This document shows positions 56,976 through 64,000 of a stretch of DNA of 64,000 bases, piece by piece. The first letter of the stretch is position 1. The number at the start of each line of letters is the position of its first letter. Source of the DNA: Brachionus rotundiformis (lineage: Eukaryota > Rotifera > Eurotatoria > Ploima > Brachionidae). The notes below the pieces were generated by a model that saw only the letters and a list, made by a program, of their open reading frames with translations, made no database searches and had not been told where the DNA came from. Location: contig JAESIW010000020.1 in the NCBI GenBank assembly GCA_016802295.1, forward strand, positions 6,418,556-6,482,555. Reading direction: 5' to 3'. The position numbers were made by a program, and so were the translations under genes.

Positions 56976-58430
56976 ACCGGTTACTGTAACATATGGTAAA
57001 ATATGATTTTATTACTATTTTATGCAGGACAAGTTAGACTGATGGCAAAAATAATATTTGACAAGACGACGGTAATCTCTCAAATAATATTCACATTAAT
57101 TTACAAGAAAATTGATTTAGTTTGAACGACGAAATTACCGATTTAAAAAACGTAAAAATTTTTGGTAATGAATGGAACGTTGTATGGAACGAGACTGTTT
57201 TAAATAGGACGTGGAGATTAACGAGTAATTCTTTTGATTTAAATAATAGTAAAAAACGAAAAGCTCTTTGAACCGTTTAAAAATTGAATTTGAGACCCTA
57301 CATTTTTTAAATCAAAACAAAATAATGAATTTTTGTTGTTTCGTTCACAAATACAATTTCCTGAAATGACGATATTTTTTTTACGAATCTGCATGTTCAA
57401 GAGTTACGCTGTAGGAATGGTGGAAAACTTTGCCCTAATATTTCGTTAGGGTTAGGGTTAGCCTCAAATATTACAGCTTCTCTTCCAAGTTTTGCATACA
57501 AATCCTGAACCAACTTAATCAAATACACTTATTCAAATGCAAATGCTCTTCTCACAAACGGGCTTGCTCTCGTTTTATTTTCTTTCTTCTAAAATTCAGA
57601 AAAAGAGCCTAAATAAATTTGTGATTACTAAAAGACTTCCGTAAACTTTACACTTAAATGTAATTTATCTATATCACTTTCAAAGGTTTTAACAGATATC
57701 TTTTAGATTCATTTAAATAATTTGGAAAAGAAGGGATATTCAATATATTTGAGAATCTTCACTTATTCAAAGAATTCATTTGAAGATTTAAAGAAATTAG
57801 AATTTTTCTAAGAAGATTAAATTATTCTAGCTAACATAATACATGTTAAAAAATTTTAATCTCCAGAAAGATAGGATTTAGAGCAAAACAAATTAATCTT
57901 ACTGAATATTCACTTTATATAAGAAAATCTTTATACAAGTTAACGGTAATCCCCAATTACTTATTTATTTAGATCACAGTTTTCTCTTGGTCATGGTTTT
58001 TCTTAAGAGTCTCAAGACGGTAAATAACATTAAAAAATTTTTTAATTTAAATTGCCTTTTTTCTTCACTTATTTAGCTCTCAATTTATTTAATTTCAACG
58101 AATTTGCTTAATCGAGATTCTTTTTGGCCTTTGGTTTTTTTTGCATTCATTTTGTAGAATTTGATTATCTGAATTATGTGTAGAAATTTAATCTATAAAA
58201 AAATAATCATCAATTGGTAATCTCCTCAAAAAATTTGTTCTATTGATTCACAATTTTTAATACTTGCTCTGATTGTTTGATCATTCAGCTTTCTTGCCCT
58301 TTAAAAAAAATTTAATTTTAATAAAAAAAATATTATGTTACTTTGGAGATTGAAAAGATTAACGTCTCCATATAATCTAAGATATTGAACATTTATTGAA
58401 CATCAATTTTTATATATTCCATCCATAGCT
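56976..58430. other. Intergenic, no gene seen
   Basis: AT-rich. A GGGTTAGGGTTAG stretch near 57445 is too short to count as telomeric repeat. Nothing else recognised. Confidence 0.35.
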
Positions 58431-58436
58431 TATGAA

Positions 58437-59110
58437 CTAATTCACTTTTATAAATGGAACCAAATTCATTTTTATATCAATGAGCCTTAGGATTTTAGTC
58501 TTTTCTGGACCATTAAAATCTCTTGTTAATCGTCGATTTATAAGTGTTCCATATTGAATTACCTTTATTTTACATTTTTTGGTTAAAAAGACAAAATTTT
58601 TTGCAGTATTTATGTGAATATTATCATCAATTTTTGTATTCGACCCTATTTGATCAATCATTAATATTGATTTAAACAGAAGATCAATTAACACATCTGT
58701 AATTCTTAAAAAAAGGTACAATAAATCAATAATTATGTATCTGTGATTGAAGTGTTTTTCCCCAGATCACTAAAATCAAATATATTTGCAGTACACCAGA
58801 TACACGGATGGTTTGAAGGCGCATTATTTAGTCCTAATACAATAGATGTTATTTTCCAATCCCTACAAAAAAATTACTCTAAGTTAAACACCCGATTGTT
58901 AAGTTTAATTTCTTTTTAGCTCTTAATCTCTTCATTTATTAATTAAAAGGATCTTTTAGCGAGTCATATTCTTCTTTTAAATATGCTATTCCTAAGGTAT
59001 AATTTCCACTTGATATTTTGGCTTTATCGAATTCATTTTATATTGTGAATGTAAAATTTATTAAATTATAACTATTTCGTCCTTAAGTAACATCTGCAGA
59101 AAATTTTTAA
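58437..59110 (-). pseudogene. Decayed transposon-like protein with a PCIWC motif
   Basis: From right to left on the minus strand: SGNYTLGIAYLKEEYDSLKD near 59000, VLGLNNAPSNHPCIWC near 58830, and NINTAKNFVFLTKK / RRLTRDFNGPEKTKIL within a 94-codon frame at 58721-58437. The Gly-Leu-Asn...His-Pro-Cys-Ile-Trp-Cys pattern is one I associate with uncharacterised multicopy proteins of aquatic invertebrates, probably transposon-derived. Stops and frame changes separate the pieces. The name is uncertain. Confidence 0.35.
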
Positions 59111-59842
59111 AGTACCCCCTTAAATCCTCATCATGGCAATTATTTTTCAAAAAATTAGTTATTTAGAATTCAATTTTTTCATTTTCTTTTAGAAAACATG
59201 AATTAAATATTTATTTATTTAAAATAAATACGTGTTTATATTTTGCCTTATCTGTTTAATTCTATAGAGAGTTGGAAGAAGAAGATTAAATTCTTTCAAA
59301 AATTCGCTGTAAACTAAATCAGGTATGAATATCTTAATTTTGGCTACATTCTTTTTTAATATTTAGTACAAAATATTTTTTGAAGTGTGAATTTACAGAA
59401 TAAATAATTTCACATTTTTTTAATTTTAAACCAATTTTTCTGATTAAACCATCAAAACATATTAATGCACTTTCTACTTTAATCTTAGTTCTAAATTTTT
59501 GTCTCTCTGAAAGAGTCTCATATTTGTTATTACGTGGGAAATTTAGCTTGAAGAAACAATTTGAAAAAATTTATTCGCATTTTTTTAATTTAAATTCATG
59601 ATTTTCTATATATTTTTTTATTTTTTAATTCTTCTTTTAGATCTCCTTTGAAACGGATTCCACTTTGAAATGATAATGAAATGAAGCTGCTCTATTAAAT
59701 ACACGGAAAATACTGCTTCAAAAAAATCAAATGGGCGCAAAGATATCGATTATCAGAACGATAATCGACTATTTAATGATTTAGATTTAATAAGATTCAA
59801 TAAGCTTTAATTAAACAAGAAAAGAACTATTTCCATAATGGA

Positions 59843-59931
59843 CAATAATTTAAATAAGAGAAAATTTGATGGATCATTAATTAACTAAATTATATAAACT
59901 TGTAGCATACAGTATATTAAATTAATTTAAA
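59843..59931. repeat. 89-bp direct repeat, left copy
   Basis: Identical over 89 bp to 61777-61865. The two copies bracket the RT element exactly. Host-like AT-rich sequence, with no open frame. Confidence 0.9.
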
Positions 59932-61776
59932 AATCTTTGGCTGACCGGTGGCACTACCGCGGGTCAGTCCTGTTTATTAAAAATAAATAAAAGAAGAGTT
60001 CGAAAGCTGCCGATATGACGATTGGCAGCTTATATTTCTATGCGCGTGTCGCATGGCCGGTGCGTAATCACGTTTTACGGTGATATGCGCCTGGAAGGCG
60101 CGTCGGCTGGGTTATCAGCCGATGGCACATAAGACACGCAAATGTTGTAAATCGTTTTCGCCCAATTTACCATTAGGACTAGGGCAAAGAAGCGTCGCAT
60201 CGATTGAGCAGTATTCGTCGCGAACTTCGTCCATTTGGCTCGTCCTTTTTTCCAAAGTCCCAGAACCGCCATATTGTCTACGTGAAGATGTTTGTTACGG
60301 GGATAGCGGTTCCGGAACACAAATGGTATGAGCGAAGCTGCCCCTTCATTATAGAGAATGGCTTCAGTTGGAGCTGGAAGTGAGACGTCCCGTCCCGACT
60401 TCTCATGTACTGCCCCAAGCCCATACTCTGAAGCGTCAGTGAACCAGTGATCTTCTGGTTCATGATAAAAAGTCCTGAAATTAAACCTACTTATCTTAAG
60501 TATGATGTCCATAAACCACCAGTACTGTTTTCGAGTGACTGGGGTCATTCTTAGAAAGAGGTTGACTATAGGACTGACTTTTCCTGCAAAGGAGAGATAA
60601 TAGTTTAGATATCCTCTTACCCTTTGCAGGATTTTCCCCCTATGGTCCGACATTAAGAGAGCCTCGGTCATTTTCCTAACGAAATTTGAAGCTTCGGAAG
60701 ATCTTTCTATACCTAAACCATCCCACTCCGCCCCAAGGAACCTAATTCTCTTAACCGGTTTTAGGATGGACTTCTTAGTATTTATTACCCACCCTGCGTC
60801 TCTTAATTTAGCCCTGAGCTCAGCGATAAAGGTGTGGAGCTTGTCCTTATCTTTATGAGCGATTATAAGGTCGTCAAGATGGCCGTATGTGAACCTTGTG
60901 AATTTCTTGACGAACCTTAGGACGCAGTTAAGCAGCATTTGCTGCACGTAGGGGCAATAGAAAGTCCAAAGGGCATTCTTCTGAACTGGAAAAACTTACC
61001 ACCGTACCCAAAAGTAGTTATAAATCTAGACTTTGGGTGTACAGGAACGTTGAAGAACGCCTGCTTAAAGTCCAGCTTAGTATACCAAAGGTGTTTAGCC
61101 CATTTCATTTCTGAGGCTGCTTGGTACACTGACTTAAGCTGGAATTTTGGTGGTTCTATTATCTTAGTTAGTGCCGAAAAATCGGCAATAGGCCTAACTT
61201 TAGAGCCGGGTCTCTCTACGAGAAAGAAAGTTCCGCAATAGCGGGGTGGCTTAGAGTAGTTAACCTCTTCAATAATTTCTGCTTTAAGAAGGTTATTAAT
61301 GACTATGTCCCTAACTTCATCTGACTCTCTGATCTTTTTTCGGAAGCCTTAAGTCCTGGCAGAACCTTTATTGGCCCAAATTCTGAGCCCGTCTTTTAAT
61401 TTCCTAAATAATGCTTTAGGTACCGGGAATTGGGTGTGAAATTTCTTTATGTCGGTTTGGGGTGAAAAGTATGTATCTACGTCTATATCGGATGCTCTGA
61501 GCTTATCCTCTCTTAGCGCAAATTGCTGGAACCGAAGGGATTGGTCTCCAGGTGATTTTGGTACGGCAGGAGGATTGCCGTTTTGATTAGGCGCGTCGGA
61601 GTTTGGAGGCAACCCTGGTTGCTCCAGTGACCCCTGGTTAGTTTGGTTAGTATCATCTAAGGGATTATGAAGATCTTCTTCATTGAGGGGCTCGTCCTCC
61701 TCGATTTCGTCCCATCCTCCCGATTCTACAAAGAAATACGACGCGGTTAGCGAATCCCAAAAATAGTGTCTCGTAA
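59932..61776 (-). mobile_element. RT-RNase H retroelement between 89-bp direct repeats
   Basis: 1845 bp with clearly higher GC than the flanks. The minus strand carries, in order, an acidic/Pro-rich leader, a pre-RT segment, a complete RT core, a connection domain and RNase H. No integrase, tyrosine recombinase, capsid or LTR is visible, so it is a partial or non-autonomous copy. The 3' end (59941-59967) folds as a hairpin with CTGACC/GGTCAG arms. Sequence type is nearest to DIRS or Ty3-like pol as far as I can judge by eye. A fragment of the same family is at 7267-7660. Confidence 0.7.
60075..61760 (-). pseudogene. Retroelement pol fragment (RT and RNase H), frame-broken
   Basis: The RT begins with a KVRPIADFS segment near 61190, then KLDFKQAFFNVPVHP, FQFRRMPFGLSIAP and the HLDDLI active site, followed by DAGWVINTK and FLGAEWDG. 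RNase H follows with FTDASEYGLGA, HVDNMAVLGLW and VPSADNPADAPSR. The protein is split by a stop at 61349 between the pre-RT and RT parts and by a one-base frameshift near 60945, just before the active-site part. The leader frame is open up to about 61760. All catalytic Asp residues of the RT box are kept. The exact lineage needs a tree. Confidence 0.7.
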
Positions 61777-61865
61777 CAATAATTTAAATAAGAGAAAATT
61801 TGATGGATCATTAATTAACTAAATTATATAAACTTGTAGCATACAGTATATTAAATTAATTTAAA
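61777..61865. repeat. 89-bp direct repeat, right copy
   Basis: Exact copy of 59843-59931 in the same orientation. See the finding on its origin. Confidence 0.9.
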
Positions 61866-62379
61866 TGGACAAACCTTACTTGAATACATTAGAGCCCTAA
61901 GGAAGGTTTTTTTAGTCATTGTTATTTATCGCTTGTTCAGCTTTACTAAGAGAACAAAACTGAATGAAGACCGTGGTATGGTCAATATATTTTCTTAATT
62001 ATAACTAATTAAATTGGAGCAATAAAATATGATTAAAAAATTGAAACTAGATTTTTAATTAAAAAAATCGTGATAATCATTAATTGAATTCTATTATTAT
62101 TTTATAAATAAATTTATTTTGAAAAATATATTTTGTTGTATAATCAAAAAAAAATCGGCTACTAAAATTTACAAAGTTAAATTTATTCTAATTAATTAAC
62201 TGATTTGGGTTTTGAAATTGCCAGCCGTTTTCTGGTTCTTTACATACAAATTCTTAAATCTTTATTTCAGCTCTGATGACCATTATCACTATATGAAAAT
62301 TTTAAATAGCAAAAAAAAATAATTATAAGTTCTTTATCTAATTTGTACAAAAGAATAATTTAAATTTCAGCAGCATAAG
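61866..62379. other. Intergenic plus false duplicate of the second PACSIN 3' end
   Basis: 62228-62379 repeats the sequence right of the N gap (from 62624), including the last bases of the PACSIN-2 final exon, with a 20-bp length difference. It is best read as an unmerged allelic contig end, not a third SH3 exon. Confidence 0.7.
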
Positions 62380-62623
62380 NNNNNNNNNNNNNNNNNNNNN
62401 NNNNNNNNNNNNNNNNNNNNNNNNNNNNNNNNNNNNNNNNNNNNNNNNNNNNNNNNNNNNNNNNNNNNNNNNNNNNNNNNNNNNNNNNNNNNNNNNNNNN
62501 NNNNNNNNNNNNNNNNNNNNNNNNNNNNNNNNNNNNNNNNNNNNNNNNNNNNNNNNNNNNNNNNNNNNNNNNNNNNNNNNNNNNNNNNNNNNNNNNNNNN
62601 NNNNNNNNNNNNNNNNNNNNNNN
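62380..62623. other. Assembly gap (244 N) with duplicated flanks
   Basis: A run of N between two nearly identical sequences (62228-62379 and 62624-62794), so probably no real sequence is missing. Confidence 0.85.
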
Positions 62624-62773
62624 TTTTCTGGTTCTTTACATACAAATTCTTAAATCTTTATTTCAGCTCTGATGACCATTATCACTATATGAAAATTTTA
62701 AATAGCAAAAAAAAATAGTTATCATTTTTTTTTAAATTATAAGTTCTTTATCTAATTTGTACAAAAGAATAAT

Positions 62774-63507
62774 TTAAATTTCAGCAGCATAAGTAGCCGG
62801 ATAGAGTCCAATCTTATCTCCTATTTTTCCCAAGCACCAGCCTTTTGTGTTTTCATTGGCCAATTTTATTAATTCATCACCTTAAAATTTAATATGCAAA
62901 ACTTTAAATTAGTTCAAATTTACTTACCCGCTTTAAAAGATAACTCGTCATCTTCACCACTATGATAATCGTAGAGTGCTCTAACCTTTACATTCAAATA
63001 AACTGTTGTATCTTCTTCATTATCACTTTGAGCGTTTATTTCCTTAGTTTCAGCTTCTTCCTCGTCCTCGTTCCCAAACGGGTTGGACTCTGCACTATTG
63101 TTGCTCATGGGAGCACTTGAAAAATCATAATTTAAGATAAATCTAAAAAAATTCATATATCTAACTCGTTAGATGTATTATTGCTCGAAGAGCCAGAACT
63201 GGGTTGAAAGTTGTTTGCTTCGTTCTTTGTGGAAGAGACATTTACTGACAAAGGAGAATGAGTTGGGTTGGTTTCCTTGGTAGTAAGTGTACAGTTATTA
63301 TCAGATCTAACATCATTAGTGGATTCGCCTTCTTCACCAAAAGGATTCTGATCTGTGGGGTAGTCTTGTCTAATAGAGCTGGTAGACAGCGTGTTTATTG
63401 TAGGCGGCTTTAAAGCACTGCGAATCGACCCGCTTCCATTGGTAAGTATTTTAATGTCATGCTTTGGCAAAGTGCCGTTTGTCTCTATGCCATTTGTTTG
63501 GTCGTAT
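62774..63507 (-). CDS. Second PACSIN/syndapin gene, last three exons (partial)
   Basis: Minus-strand exons 63507-63166 (linker with QNPFGEEGE), 63115-62928 (SNPFGNEDE and the first SH3 half, ALYDYHSGEDDELSFKAG) and 62880-62774 (GWCLGKIGDKIGLYPATYAA, stop). Phases match those of exons 4, 5 and 6 of the 50.5-56.4 kb gene, and the last exon is the same length (107 bp). NPF motifs lie in the same places. The F-BAR exon is not in the window and should lie beyond 64000. The gene is tail-to-tail with the first PACSIN. The SH3 half-domains are intact, so it is probably functional. Confidence 0.8.
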
Positions 63508-64000
63508 CTTTAGACAAAAATATTAATTAAAAATTTTATAAATTGTTTTGGTTTTAAAGCGGCAAAAATCTAGTGAACTTTGAAGTATTAATGAAAATAA
63601 TTAAGTGGTAGCAAGCCAAAGATTAAAGCAAAATTTTAATTTAAATGCCTTTTTTTATATTTTAGTTTACTGAATCTTTTGGAAAAACGCCGTGATAGGC
63701 TTCTTAAAAATTTAGATTTATTTCTACGCTCAAGAGGTCCAGTTGTTGAATATCTTTTAAAATTTATCTTCAATTATTTTTATTATGGAAAAAGATATGG
63801 CCTTTTTCAAATAAATTTTTTTTTAATTAAAAAAATTTTCTCTTATATTTAAATTGAAAAATTAAATTGTATCTATTCTTTTATTATTACAAAAAGTAGA
63901 TAACTTTTTATCTAAAAATTATAACATCAATTAATTGAGCTTGTATAGAAAAAATAGATACGGTGAATGAATTATAGGTAAATATTTACCAAGAGTTTGG
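63508..64000. other. Intron of the second PACSIN gene (inferred)
   Basis: AT-rich with no coding signal. The exon at 63507 begins after an AAAG acceptor, so this must be the intron leading to upstream exons outside the window. Confidence 0.6.

Noticed and set aside
57443..57462. GGGTTAGGGTTAG as possible telomeric repeat
   Set aside because: Only about two and a half units; not enough for an interstitial telomere call.
62228..62379. Possible third SH3 exon left of the gap
   Set aside because: Only the last bases of the exon are present, and the whole stretch duplicates the right flank, so it is an assembly duplicate.

Overview
The window is metazoan nuclear DNA. It is very AT-rich, and its genes carry short GT-AG introns (49-60 bp in several places) beside a few multi-kilobase introns full of transposon debris. 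It also holds animal-only families: a family B/Methuselah-like GPCR, perlecan, PACSIN/syndapin and a C-type lectin. Compactness, AT bias and CR1, Tc1 and piggyBac relics suggest a small-genome lophotrochozoan such as a monogonont rotifer; the species is inference. Exon joins below were worked out by hand from splice sites and reading phase. Two N gaps (6121-6385, 62380-62623) have near-identical sequence on both sides and look like assembly joins of overlapping or allelic contigs.

Layout. 1-1040: 5' part of a broken piggyBac element. 2754-4472: intronless somatomedin-B GPCR. 4.6-8.3 kb: nested transposon island (a Tc1 element with IR/DR-type ends, an RT fragment, a LINE endonuclease fragment). 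8818-9252: UQCC4/CCSMST1-like mitochondrial protein. 9709-10428 and 13102-13818: two paralogues of a family I do not recognise, separated by a second piggyBac relic and a pair of abutting palindromes. 14-15 kb: two LINE 3' relics. 16868-25035 (minus): six-exon gene for a type II membrane protein of about 1254 residues with many EB/EGF-like cysteine modules and a C-terminal C-type lectin domain; its 4.1 kb intron holds CR1-like debris. 26.7-28.4 kb: 5'-truncated CR1-like LINE. 29298-34445 (minus): thirteen-exon short perlecan (5 Ig, VNTR, 3 LDLa, Ig, laminin EGF, laminin IV) that stops where UNC-52-type domain III would continue. 34.4-41.2 kb: intergenic, with hairpin repeats. 41170-42285: TMEM45-like. 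42.3-50.5 kb: intergenic with one decayed ORF. 50542-56370: PACSIN/syndapin with alternative middle exons. 56.4-62 kb: transposon relics and an RT-RNase H element bounded by an exact 89-bp direct repeat. 62774-63507 (minus): last three exons of a second PACSIN gene, tail-to-tail with the first; its F-BAR exon must lie beyond the right edge.

The host genes are not an operon. Cell-surface and matrix proteins (GPCR, EB/lectin, perlecan) and membrane-shaping proteins (two PACSINs) dominate. The most unusual items are the EB/lectin protein, the C-terminally short perlecan with its young 60-bp VNTR, the PACSIN pair with mutually exclusive exons and a possible membrane-anchored tail, the unknown paralogue pair, the twin palindromes and the 89-bp repeat around the retroelement.
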